The position numbers and the translations under genes are program-made. The notes under the pieces were generated by a model that had not been told where the DNA came from, searched no databases, and was given only the letters and a program-made list of their open reading frames with translations. 64,000 nucleotides of DNA from Iris pallida. Its lineage: Eukaryota; Streptophyta; Magnoliopsida; Asparagales; Iridaceae. The stretch covers positions 46,175,480 to 46,239,479 of the forward strand of contig JANAVB010005597.1 of the NCBI GenBank assembly GCA_029216955.1. Reading direction: 5' to 3'. Positions 12,050-23,233 of this stretch are shown piece after piece (the first letter of the stretch is position 1; each line of letters begins with the position of its first letter).

Positions 12050-14728
12050 TGTCACGCCCCAGAACCAGAATACTGGAGAGCGGGGAAATGACTCAGCCAG
12101 CTACGTATTACGGGTAGATGAATACCGTATAATACGATCAATGCTGTCTAACAAGACGAGGGGGTGCATACTACATGAAAGTCTCCTATGGTCACTTCAC
12201 ATCTATTGTCTCAATCATTCAAACAAGAAACAGAAATAGAGAACATGTGAGATAAAGCAGTAAGGCGTCCCAAATGCTCAGTCAAAATGTTCTTGATATC
12301 TGGCTTTACAAAACACAGCCAGATGATGTAGTCAGTATACACAATTGTTATCAGCTGCAGCCTGACTTAGTTACAATTATGCAAAAGTAGGTACAAGACA
12401 ATCCGACTAACATGTCGGTGCCAAACGGCAAAGTATAAAGTATTTAACAAAACGAGCGAGGAAGTAAGAAAACCCACTCGAGCCCTCCTGCGATCATCCC
12501 TCTAGTGTTGACCATCGTGGAGGTAGAAGTAAGCTGGATCCTCGGGGACCGGCTCTAAATCTGGCCATGCAAAACCAGAGAGGTTAGACCTCTAACAGCA
12601 AGTACTGCAAGGAAGCACATATGAGGGATTAAAACCAGTAATGAGAAAATATGATAAATAGATCTCTGCTTTCTACTGGGATTCACATAGTATCACGACA
12701 CTTCGAACCAACCTTCCAACCAAACAAGGACAGAAGTTGGCACGTCATGTCCTGACATTCTGATCATCTCAGTTAGGTAACAGAGGACATACAGTACACA
12801 AACAAATTAATTTAAACGGCCACTCAACTACTACGACTTGCTACTGTGAGTTCCAAGTTATCCTGGAATTATGCAATAGAGATTCCTCAGTTCTTACTAT
12901 GTGCAAGCAAGACTAGTTTATCCAGTCAATCAATTGTGCCAATCATGAATTAGACGAGTCCCAGCGGGACGCCCGTCATCAATATACAATATACAATAGA
13001 TAATATAACCAGATACCGCTCCCTGCTCATGTGGCAGATTTGTAGTATCTGTGGGGACCAACCGGCCTGTCGGGCACTACTAGTCCCAAGAGGGCTGCCA
13101 TGTAAGAACTCGGGAATCCATTCTCTCCATGCAGTAATTATTTTATTTAACTTAATAGTCTCTACGTTAAGTGAAATCCCATGCCGTGGGTCATGGTCAT
13201 TCAAATGAGTACTTTCGTACGGGATACGATATGCACAACTCTACAACGATACCAGTGCGGTTAGGTTGCAGGTCTTACATAGCGTAATACAACAATCAAA
13301 ACTAACCACGAAGTAATCATGCCTTGACCATAAAGTACACATGCTGCTTTTGTAAAATAAGTAAATAAAAAAATAAAAAATTGAAGCATGCATGTGCCTG
13401 TATGTCGATATTCGGGATCAGCCAGTCGATTACAATAGTTCATAATTAATATGAACGTGTCTCATTCATTCAATTTAATAAGACGACTAGCCAGTCTCTT
13501 AGTTCCAACTAGGAACGCATGATCAATTATTAGTCGAAGTAACAGTCGGATCAATTCGTGACAAGGCATGAAAGTCAACTAGTATTAAGCATGATCGAGT
13601 CTATAACTAGCATAAAATAGTTGGTAACATATTCTTGAAGCCAAGAAAAAGATCTACAACTTTCATGTTGGAAGCTAGGAGAAATTCGGGCCAGAAAACA
13701 GTCAAAAAGAGCCTCAAACAATCAAAATCAGCCAAAATCAGCCTCATGCGGCTCAAAAAATCCTTATGCGGCTCAAAATGCTCATGCGGCTCCAAAAATC
13801 CTTATGCGGCTCAAAATGCTCATGCGGCTCCAAAAATCCTTATGCGGCTCAAAATGCTCATGCGGCTCAAAATGCTCATGCGGCCAGAAAAGCTTATGCG
13901 GCCAGGAATGGTCATGCGGCCAGAAAAGCTTATGCGGCCAGAAATGGTCATGCGGCCAGAAAAGCTTATACGGCCAGAAATGATCATGCGGCCAGAAAAG
14001 CTTATGCGGCCAGGAATGGTCATGCGGCCAGGTACTATTCATCGTCCCTGCCAAAATCAGGACAGATAAACATAAAAGTTTGACCAAAATTATTTTGGCC
14101 ATAACTTCCTCAAATCAAGTCGAAATCTAACTTTTCAAAAGCCAAAATTGGGTAGAATTGAATTCTCTACAACATAGAACAATCAAAACATGGAAATGAT
14201 GAAGTTTGATAGATCAAAACCCAAGAAAACCAAAAAAGGGGAAAACTTAGATCTACACAAAGCTAACCATGGAAAACAAAAACTACAAGACCTAAACATA
14301 TAGAGAAAGAAGAGACAAGCACAATAGACTAAAAATAAATGGGGATGCATGAAATCCTCCATGATGTGCACGATGTACTTGCCTCTCACAAGTGGGTTAG
14401 GGTTTGGTGGAGGAGTAAATGTGAATGAATGAAGAGAGAGAATGAAAGAAGAAGTTTTATATCAATGTCAAGTGGATCTCCACCATTCATTCTCTCCACC
14501 AAATCCAAGCCATCCATTCCTTTCCATGTTGAACCAAACCACACCAAGTTGGTTTACCATGAACCGAAATGAACCAAGAGCCAAAAAAAAGCAGAAAATA
14601 AAATACAGAAAAATAATTAGCATGAAATTAAAAGAATTAAATATAAAATAAATACATGACAGATACTAAATAAATTCGGGCAAGCGGTATACGTATAAAA
14701 ATACGCATTCCGGGAACGGAGAGTGACA
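12050..14728 (-). repeat. 5' LTR of Gypsy-1 (2679 bp)
   Basis: It starts TGTCACGCCCC and ends GGAGAGTGACA on the plus strand, followed directly by the GGGTG duplication at 14729-14733. It is the upstream LTR because the genes read leftwards from it. Its minisatellite is about half the length of that in the partner LTR. Confidence 0.95.
13745..14032. repeat. HindIII-rich minisatellite in 5' LTR
   Basis: The same 18+18-bp units as at 5627-6168, but only 288 bp long with four AAGCTT sites. The 254-bp size difference between the arrays accounts for nearly all of the 256-bp difference between the LTRs. Confidence 0.95.
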
Positions 14729-14896
14729 GGGTGTGAGGCACTTGTGTGAACTATGGCATGTGTGTGTGTGTGTTAGACATAGACATGTGAGTGCAAATTC
14801 TTGGTTAATACATGTGTGTGTTCACAGTTTTGTAATGTGTGTGTGGATGAGAGTGACAGGAATTAGAGTGATAGGAAAAATGTGTGTAAGTAATGT

Positions 14897-14901
<5 letters not shown>

Positions 14902-14936
<35 letters not shown>
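14902..14936. repeat. GT microsatellite
   Basis: An almost pure run of GT dinucleotides. Shorter GT runs surround it from 14757 to 15010. The neighbouring open frame rich in Val and Cys is an artefact of this repeat. Confidence 0.9.
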
Positions 14937-14937
<1 letters not shown>

Positions 14938-15779
14938 ATGAGAATGAGGGTGTGATATGAGAGTGTGGTGTCAAATGAGTGTCACATAGTGTCAAGGGTG
15001 TATGTGTGTGTCTAAATTAGTGAGTCATGAGTGTTAGGATTCCTGGAATCAGGAAAAAGTATACAATTAGCAAGAAATCAGTGTAGATGATAGTGGCAAT
15101 ACATTATAAAAATTAGTGTGCTATATAAACAATATGAAATCTGGAACTTAACAGTTGACAATAAGGAAATCAGTGATTCATTCTCAGTTAAGGAAGGGAG
15201 AACAACTCAGGAACTAACAATTGTATCAATACCATTCAGTTTAAAAAAAGAAACATGAAACCAATCTACCATTCTCATCAAAACCAATTCAATGTAACTT
15301 GAACAATTCTCAGTTTAAAGAATTAAACCATTTCAAATACAGTGTAATGAAAAGGGAAGGAACTCAGTTCACAAACTCAGTTTAACAGTCCCCAAACTCA
15401 GTTTTCAGTCCATACTTTGCATTCTCATATTTTGAATCCAACAAACACCAAAACAGCCCCAAATTCAACACACAGCTAGTGAACATATAAGTGTACCACT
15501 TTAGGGTTTAAATCCATGCAAATAACAGTATTAGATAGGTTAAAATTGATGTCAAATTTCGAAATTGAAAACTAGAAATACACAGAAAATGAGGCTGATA
15601 TAATAGGTATCAGGAAAATGGGTAAATTGAGAATTCAACATCGAAATTAAACTAAAACATCAAACAAAAGGTTGGTAATGCAAGTACATATAGTGTACGT
15701 GTCATGTAGTGTGATTGTGTCCAAGCAAGAGGACACAAACGTGTCCAACCCAATTAAAATACGAAAACAGTGCAAAATT

Positions 15780-16200
15780 GGAAATCCTTGTGCACGTGTT
15801 CACAGTGTTTGTGCACACGACACGACACGACACGACACGACACAGACCTCGTGGTCATGTCCCAGTGTCGACTAGGTCTAGGGCTAGGACTAGGATACCC
15901 TGCCACGTGTCTACGATACGCGTGCGTGCGATACGACACGCATATCAGTGCTCGAAATCGACAGCCGCCAACGCAGTGTAATCCCCGTACACGTGTTCGT
16001 GCGTGTCCGATACGACACGAGAGGGTCTGAGACTCGACACACATGGTGACAGACAGTGCCCTTCACTGTGTGTCAAATCTCACATGTCGACGTGTCGTGT
16101 CCGTGGTACAATCGCACCCGTGTAGCCGGACAGCAACCTGTCCGTGCACGCGTGCGCGATAGCCTGTTCACGTGTCTTTGGTGACTCGACACGACACGAA
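15780..16200. promoter_or_regulatory. G-box-rich block with CACGA pentamer repeat
   Basis: Five tandem copies of CACGA lie at 15816-15840. Four perfect CACGTG palindromes lie at 15793-15798, 15904-15909, 15990-15995 and 16169-16174, three of them followed by T and then C or T, and GACACGA-type words are frequent. CACGTG is the plant G-box, and CACGTGTC resembles an ABA-response element. The block lies inside a Gypsy LTR, where regulatory sites would be expected. Function is inferred only from motif density. Confidence 0.4.
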
Positions 16201-16550
16201 AACCACACAAAGACAAAAGAAACACGTAAGCGAGAGTAAAACCTAATTTTCTATTCAAAAACATTCCTAAAAATCAATCGAAATGCCCATTGGGGCATTT
16301 CATCAAACACTTGCACCATGACACTGATACGTGTCCAAATAGGACATGAAAAGGACACGAAAGTACACGAAATCTAGGGTTACCTATTCCTACAGTTAGG
16401 TTAGGCCTAGGGCTTTCTAAATATGCAAGAAAATCAAAATTTCATGGTGTAGAATGAAAGTTACCTATATGTATCAAAATCCTCAAAAAGCTCCAAAGTG
16501 AGGTGTTCCTCTTGATAGTCAAACTTCTCCAAATTGGTTTGAATCTGAGA

Positions 16551-16563
16551 CACTACTAAAATA
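16551..16563 (+). repeat. Left terminal inverted repeat of CACTA-1
   Basis: CACTACTAAAATA, an exact reverse complement of 26289-26301. Confidence 0.95.
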
Positions 16564-16574
16564 TGTTCTATTAG

Positions 16575-16795
16575 CGATGTTATTTAGCTTTATTCCGTCG
16601 CTAAACATATAATATAGCGACTCCCTTCTATTGTTGTCGCAAACCGTCGCTGGCTAGCGACGTTCCGCGACACTATATAAACTACGTTGCTGAATAGCGA
16701 CGTCCAGCGACATATTATTAAAATATATCGCTTATATTAAAATTATTGCGACGGTTAGCGACGTCTACTGGTGACGTCGCTAAATATTTTGCTTA
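16575..16795. repeat. Left subterminal repeats of CACTA-1
   Basis: The word (T)AGCGACGT and variants (TAGCGATGTT, TAGCGACTCC, CCGTCGCT, GACGTCGCTAAA) occur in both orientations about every 15-30 bp. Subterminal arrays of this kind bind the transposon protein in the En/Spm family. The same word family appears at both ends of CACTA-2. Confidence 0.85.
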
Positions 16796-17024
16796 GGGCA
16801 CGCTGTGCTCTTTTCCCCCCACTCGAAATTTTTTCCCCCTCTCCCAATTTTTCCCCTCCTCGATCTCCTCCGGCGACTCCCCCCCCCCCCGTCCGCGCGA
16901 TTTCCTCCGACGACTCCCCCCCCCGCGATTTCCTCCGGCAACTCCCCCCCGGCGACCCCTACCCCGTCGTGCTCCTCCCCTTCGTCAGGTAAACCCTAAC
17001 TCCTCCTCCTCCTCCTCTCCCACG

Positions 17025-17240
17025 GACACACACACACACGGACACACACGGACACGGACACACACACACACACACACACGGACACACACGGAAACGGACA
17101 CACACACACACACACACAGACACACACACATACACACACGGACACAAACGGACACGGACACACACACACACACACAAACACAGATACAGACACAGACACA
17201 GACACACACACACACACACAAACACATACACACACACATA
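17025..17240. repeat. Compound CA microsatellite
   Basis: Runs of CA are broken regularly by GGACAC, giving phrases such as ACACACACGGACACGGACAC. Three overlapping Cys/Val-rich open frames on the minus strand are artefacts of it. Confidence 0.95.
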
Positions 17241-17284
17241 GGGATTAATTAGGACAAGATGAGAAATATACTTAACTTACCAAT

Positions 17285-17790
17285 TCCAATATAGAAATGC
17301 CACCTAATATTCCAAGTTGACAAGTCATCAGCTACGGATCACAAGAATGTTTCAAAAGAAAAACCAACATATCATTTATCAGTCTGACATTAACCCTCCC
17401 CGTGTCTACTTCTTTTCTCCCAAATTCCTAATCAATATAGCTACAAGTACGTACGAACTCGAGAGAGGGTCGTGTCATAAAACCTAGACGGCCGTTCTGT
17501 ATTAAACAAATAAAGAAAATCAACAATGAGAATCAAACAATCTGAATTCTCACAAGTAATCAAAACTACAACCGCCGACAGTTCGGGATGTCCCTGTCAA
17601 TAATACTCATTCCAGTATAGAAATGCCACCTAATATTCCAAGTTGACAAGTCAGCACAAGAAAGTTCCATAGGAAGAACTTATATATCATCTATCAACAT
17701 GACATTAACCCTTGTGTCCTTTTTTCCCCTAATTCCTAATCAATGTAGCTCGAGAGAGTCATGTCATAAAACCTAGACGACCTGTCTTTA
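17285..17790. repeat. Local direct duplication in the CACTA-1 leader
   Basis: The block 17285-17490 and the block 17610-17785 share AGAAATGCCACCTAATATTC, AAGTTGACAAGTCA, ACATTAACCC, TTCCTAATCAAT, TCGAGAGAG and TCATAAAACCTAGACG in the same order, about 330 bp apart. The copies have diverged by substitutions and short deletions. Confidence 0.85.
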
Positions 17791-19064
17791 TTTTATTTGT
17801 TGCGCATAGCAAACTCAATTAACATCTAAACACATTAAGCCAAAAGAAGCATCTAACATTCACTAAACCCCAACCAAAAATGTTGAACCCCCACCCCTCT
17901 CCAAAAAAATAAATAAACAACATAATCTCCCCTCAAAATCAATAGAGAAAAAAATCAATGAAGAAAGAACATATTCCCCCCTCCAAATCAATGACAAAAC
18001 AACATATTCCACACCCCCGCCTTCGACTCCCCATTCCTCCTACTATTCTATTCTTTTAAATTTTGTTTATCGCATGTTATAGAACAAGTGTTAGCTCTTA
18101 TTTTCTGGAAATGTTTCTAGTCGCCTTGACAACATGGCTATGTACATTTGATACTATCTTTTATGTTTAATACTCTCTTTGATTCTAGACTTTATAGTAT
18201 TGAATTGCGTTTGGGGATGCTTTAGTGTATTCGTTATAAATTACTTGTGTTCTTTGTGTTGATTTTGGATTGAGATTAATGTTTGTCTACAAACCAATAT
18301 ATTGATTGTTAGATTGCTAGAGTCATCCCCAAATCTAATTGTACAATAGCGACTGTGCTTATTCAGGTTATTGATGTATTATGTTCGTGTAACCGTCGGT
18401 ATCTGTTTTTTTTCTTCTTCAGTATTTTGGTTCTGGAACGTAACAGTTTTTTACAATGGCCGTGATTACTGCAGACCGCCATCGAATCTCCCCAATGGGG
18501 TCGAGACGTCCTGTCATCGCCCTCGAGTCCCCATGTTAAATACTTTCCTTCTTCCATTTGTCTACTATGGTTAGGATTTTTGATGAAGCAAATTCATCTC
18601 CCCAATGGGTTTAACTCGTTTAAATTCAGGTTCACCTTGGTTGTTTCCATTTGTCTACTATGGTTAAGCAAATTCATGTTTGATAATTCATTTAATAAGT
18701 AGTTGTGAAAGGTTTTTACAAAAATAAAATTATATACATGTCCATACATAAACAAAAGCTCTTTCAAAGTTTTATTTCTAATATCGAAATCTTCTTAACC
18801 CAAAATTCTTGACAAACTCATTATTTAAACGAATATCATAAAATTTGTAGAAGGATACATTTAAATTGTATAGAGCTAGCCATATGGATTTTGCGTCTTC
18901 TAGTGTCTCATTTCTTTTAGTTTAGGAAACAAAATGAGCTAGGTGTACACATGGATGAAGACTTGGATTTGACCTTGTTTGACCAAGACTATTTATTAGT
19001 TGGGATAGAGATTTATTAGTTATTTTTATAAACCTTGTCAAAGACCCTTAATGTACCAACCATG

Positions 19065-19345
19065 TTACTGCGGTATTGGTATTGGGATACCAATAACGAT
19101 AAGGTAAAGGGTACCAATAGCGATAAGGTAAAGGGTACCAACTTAAGGTATTGGTATTGGGATACCAATAGCGATAAGGTAAACGGTACCTTGGTAGGTA
19201 ATGACTAGAAATAGGATATTTGACTTAGATTGGACTAAGAGTTGACAAAGTCAACTATAGGTCAACCCTTGACCTACTTTGACCTTGTTTGACTTAGGTT
19301 GACCTTGTTTGACTTTGTTTGACTTAGTACAACCTAGTTTGACCT
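19065..19345. repeat. Short palindromic repeats and TTGAC cluster in CACTA-1 leader
   Basis: GGTATTGGGATACCAATA, which is itself nearly palindromic, and AGCGATAAGGTAAAGGGTAC are repeated two to three times in 19065-19195. From 19220 to 19345 there are about ten TTGAC or GTCAA words, many as GTTTGAC. No coding frame is involved. Confidence 0.7.
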
Positions 19346-19465
19346 AGATTGCATATCATTGTTATTAACAACTGTCCGCTACTAATGTGTGTCCCTAATA
19401 AGACATAATATACGAATTTGTGCCTGTTGGATAATGTGTGTCCATCTTTGCAGAATTATTTCCAA

Positions 19466-22400
19466 ATGGATATGAATTACTACTTGCGAAATCGTTCATG
19501 GATGTACAATCGTCGTCCTGATGATATGTGTGGTGTACAGAATGAATACATCGCGGGAGTAGAGCAGTTCCTGCAGTTTGCTAAGGCGTTCCCTCAGTAC
19601 ATGGACGGCACCAAAATTAAGTGTCCGTGTGTGAAATATCATAACGTGAAATATTATCCAGAAGTAGAAGTGACATATCATTTGTACTCGAAGGGTTTTA
19701 CGCCTAATTACTATCAGTGGACCGTACACGGAGAACTTGTGTCTTTAGCATCAGAGCCGGAGCCTTATGTTGAGTCATATATGCATGCGGGACCTAATTT
19801 TGTTTCCGATAATCATGCATACGACGACGGGTGCGTGAACATGGTTTTCGACGCTGCGGGGCCTAGTTTCGTTCATGATGCACCTGAGGAGGCACCGAAC
19901 GTCGATGCTGCACAGTTCATGGAGTTGCTGGAGAATGCAAGGACTCTATTGTATCCTGGTTGTGAGGATCATTCACCGTTGGAGGTGGTTACAAGACTGT
20001 TGAGCATTAAGTCAGATTTTAACATATCGTAAGAATGCTACAACCGAGTGTTGGAGTTGATTATAGAGATCTTGCCGGCGGGTGCTAAGTTGCCTAAAGA
20101 CTTCTACCGGTCTAAGAGGATGGTGAGATCGCTCTGGATGGGTTACGAGAAAATCGATTCCTGTCGCAATGGGTGCATGCTGTACTACAAAGACGATAAG
20201 GATGCAGATGTGTGCAGATTTTGTGATGCTGATCGCTATAAGATAACTAGTACATAAAGGTCTACCGGTACAAGAAGACCGACCGATTCAATGCACTACT
20301 TGCCTTTAACGCCGCGGTTGCAAAGATTATTTATGGTGAAAGAAACGGCCGAAAATATGAGTTGGCACATGCGAGAACAGATTGAAGGAGTGTTAGATCA
20401 CCCATCCGATGGAGAAGCGTGGAAGCACTTTGATCGAGTGTATCCTAATTTTGCTTCAGATCCGCGTAATATCAGGTTGGGACTATCTTCTGATGGTTTT
20501 ACTCCTTTTGGTCTTTCGGGATCCCAGTATTCGTGCTGGCCTGTGATTGTCACTCCGTATAACCTACCGCCTTGGATGTGCATGAAGACTCAGTACATGT
20601 TTCTAACCGTTATAATTCCTGGTCCGAACAATCCCAAGAGGAACATTGACGTGTACTTACAGCCTTTGATAGATGAGTTGAATCAGTTATGGGAAGTAGG
20701 CGCTAACACGTATGATATTTCCAGGAAGCATAATTTTCAGATGAAGGCAACCCTTATGTGGACCATCAACGACTTTTCGGTCTATGGAATGTTATCTGGA
20801 TGGAGCACTCATGGCCGTCTCTCATGTCCGTATTGCATGGACCGTAGTAAGGCTTTCCGCTTGAAATACGGAGGAAAATTGTACTTCTTTGATTGTCATC
20901 AGCAATTTCTGCCAAAAGATCATCTGTTCCGAAGGAACAGGAATGCATTCCGTGCCAGCGTTGTAGAGAAGGGTGATCCACCGCCAAGGTGGTACGGAGC
21001 CACGGTATGGGAGGAGGTTAAAGATTTTCCAAGTGCTATCGAAGATCCTACAACTGGGCACAAGTGTGATGGATTTGGTAGAGATCATAACTGGACAAAG
21101 AGGAGCATACTCTGGGAACTGCCATACTGGAGTACCAATCTGATCAGACATAATCTTGATGTCATGCATATTGAGAAAAATGTGTTTGATAACATAATTA
21201 ATACTGTGATGGACGTAAAGGGAAAAACGAAAGATAATCCCAAGGCCAGGTTGGACTTAGAAGAAATATGCAAACGTCCTGCGTTGCATTTGATACAGCA
21301 GAATGGAAAACAGTTTCTGCCGAAGTCAATTTTCTCGCTGGACAAGGAAGATAAAGTGAGACTTTGTCGGTGGATCCAGGGCCTAAAATTTCCAGACGGA
21401 TATGTGTCAAATCTGAGAAAATGTGTCGATCCGAAGGAAAACAAATTGACAGGTATGAAGAGCCACGACTGTCACGTATTCATGGAGAGGTTAATTCCGA
21501 TTGCATTTCGAGAATTCTTACCGCAGGCAGTTTGGTATTCATTGACGGAGCTTAGCATATTCTTCAGGGATCTTTGTTCCAAGAAATTGTTCGTTGATCG
21601 TCTAGAAAAGCAAGAGAAGGACATTGTGGTAATACTATGCAAGCTAGAGAGGGTGTTTCCTCCTGGATTCTTCGACTCTATGGAGCATTTGCCGATTCAT
21701 CTATCCTATGAGGCACGTGTTGGTGGACCCGTCGAATATCGATGGATGTACCCGTTCGAGCGATATTTGAATCACCTAAAAAGAAAGGTAAAAAATAAGG
21801 CACGGGTCGAGGGTTCTATTTGTGAAGCCTATGTTCTCGAGGAGATTACAAACTTTTGTTCGATGTATTTCAAGCCTCATGTTGCAACTAATAGAACGAG
21901 AGCTTCCAGAAATGACGACGGAGATCATGAAAGTAATGATACAATACTGAAGGTATTCAATGCTCCAGGAAAGCCATCGGGTAAAATGAAGAAAAGATAT
22001 CTGAACGATGATGAGCTAAGGGCTGCTCAGGTGTATGTATTACTCAACTGCGACGAGGAGGAAGTAGAGAAACTGGAGGGGTAAGTAAATAATACGTCTA
22101 CATTATTTTAATAGTGTTGAGAATGATACTATTATATTAATTGTACGATGTTGTTTTCAGCATATTTAATGATGATGTGAGGTCAGGTAGGCCACACATA
22201 ACAGAAGAAGAATGTTTAGAACAAAAAATGAGGCATTATTTTCCATCATGGTTGAGTGCATATGTAAGACTTGAGAACTCTATAATTACCTTTCTGTATA
22301 TGCACTTGATTTAGAATGAGCTTAATTGCTTCTTTCGTGGTATTTAGGTCGATCGTCCATACGCAAGACTTGAGAATGAGTCTATTAGAACGCTAGCCAA

Positions 22401-23073
22401 GGGACCAATTTATGCTGCAAAAATATGGCCAAGCTACTGTGTTAATGGGTTTAGGTTCAAGTCAACAACTTGCCCGATCAGAGACAACTTTGTGGATCTC
22501 GACTCCACCAAAAACAGCTATTTGTGTATCAGATCTTCGAACTACAAAGATGTTGATGCGGGCAACGATTTCTATGGCGTGCTACGAGAGATCGTGGAGC
22601 TGACATATAGTTATGGAATAGAGCCTGCTAAGATTGTGTTATTCAGGTGTGATTGGTTCGATCCGATTGAAGGTCAGGGTTGGAAAGTAGACAAGCACAG
22701 TCTTGTTGATATAAACTATCGGCGTCGATATCAAGCCTATGAACCATTTGTCCTATCAAGTCAGGCTCAGCTCGTGTACTTCACAATTTATCCTAAACGG
22801 GGAACAACAAGGTCGGACTGGTGGGCAGTATGCAAGACCAAAGCTAGAAATACCTTTGAGGTTGACGATATAGCTTATCAACAAGATGAACTACCTCTTG
22901 TAACAAATATTATAGAAGTGGACACGACGGAAGTTCCTCATTACACATCTAATTGTGTAGAAGAAGTAGAATTATCTGAAGAGGAAGATGGAGATGAAAG
23001 TGAAGATGTAGAGGAGGAAGAAGAAGAAGAAGATGAACTAAATGAACTAGATGAATTTTCAGAAGAGGATTAA
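19466..23073 (+). pseudogene. CACTA-1 TNP2-type transposase, nearly intact (two stops)
   Basis: A DNA transposase of the En/Spm TNP2 type, which binds the transposon ends and cuts and rejoins DNA in the nucleus. The ATG at 19466 follows a splice acceptor. The three-exon model is 19466-22080, 22161-22263 and 22348-23073, with GTAAGT/TTTTCAG and GTAAGA/TATTTAG borders. It stays in frame and totals 1147 codons. Domains in order: Transpos_assoc (SWMYNRRPDDMCG, Cys-rich KIKCPCVKYHN), Transposase_21/TNP2 (about 20291-21250, e.g. LPPWMCMK, WSTHGRLSCPYC, HNLDVMHIEKNVFDN), DUF4218 (LTELSIFFRDLC, LPIHLSYEARVGGPVEYRWM), DUF4216 (NDFYGVLREIVELTY) and an acidic Glu/Asp tail. The frame is broken only by TAA at 20030-20032 (codon 189) and TAA at 20255-20257. 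The first stop is also present at the matching codon of CACTA-2. Confidence 0.92.
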
Positions 23074-23233
23074 AATCTGTGATGTCTATCATATAAATAT
23101 GTATTTTTGTAATAATAAATCTGTGACACTTTAGTGACACTTTTTATCTGTGACCATGATATTTTTTAAAAATCTGTGATGTCTATCATATAAATATGTA
23201 TTTTTGTTTTATTGTCATATGTTATTATCAGGT
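23074..23233. other. Spacer between the two CACTA-1 genes
   Basis: A 160-bp AT-rich stretch in which TCTGTGATGTCTATCATATA, followed by AATATGTATTTTTG, occurs twice (23079 and 23172), a direct repeat of about 35 bp. It probably holds the transposase 3' UTR. Confidence 0.6.

Larger units (their letters stand above)
3930..14728 (-). mobile_element. Complete Ty3/Gypsy chromovirus-like retrotransposon (Gypsy-1)
   Basis: Two LTRs (3930-6864 and 12050-14728) share the ends TGTCACGCCCC and GGAGAGTGACA. The 5-bp duplication GGGTG lies at 3925-3929 and 14729-14733. The coding order on the minus strand is gag, protease, reverse transcriptase, RNase H, integrase, so the right LTR is the 5' LTR. Domain order and the chromodomain-like integrase tail point to a chromovirus, probably near the Tekay/Del group. 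The element sits inside the solo LTR and is younger than it. Several inactivating changes make it non-autonomous now. Confidence 0.95.
14734..16550 (-). other. Middle part of the solo LTR
   Basis: This continues the sequence interrupted at 3929. It holds a GT microsatellite (14902-14936), a GC-richer block with G-box words (15780-16200) and otherwise AT-rich sequence without genes. It ends where CACTA-1 begins. Confidence 0.65.
16796..19465 (+). other. CACTA-1 leader, putative 5' UTR and first intron
   Basis: After the subterminal repeats comes a CT/C-rich block (16800-16990) like the one in CACTA-2 at 35080-35209, probably the transcribed leader, ending in a possible splice donor (CAGGTAAACC, about 16986). 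AT-rich sequence then runs to TTTGCAG at 19447-19453, a good splice acceptor just ahead of the transposase ATG. No coding gene is visible. Confidence 0.55.

Noticed and set aside
15754..16044. Open frames of 86-96 codons on both strands
   Set aside because: They cross the CACGA pentamer block inside an LTR and show biased composition only.
16959..17239. Three Cys/Val-rich minus-strand open frames of 79-92 codons
   Set aside because: They are translations of the CA microsatellite.
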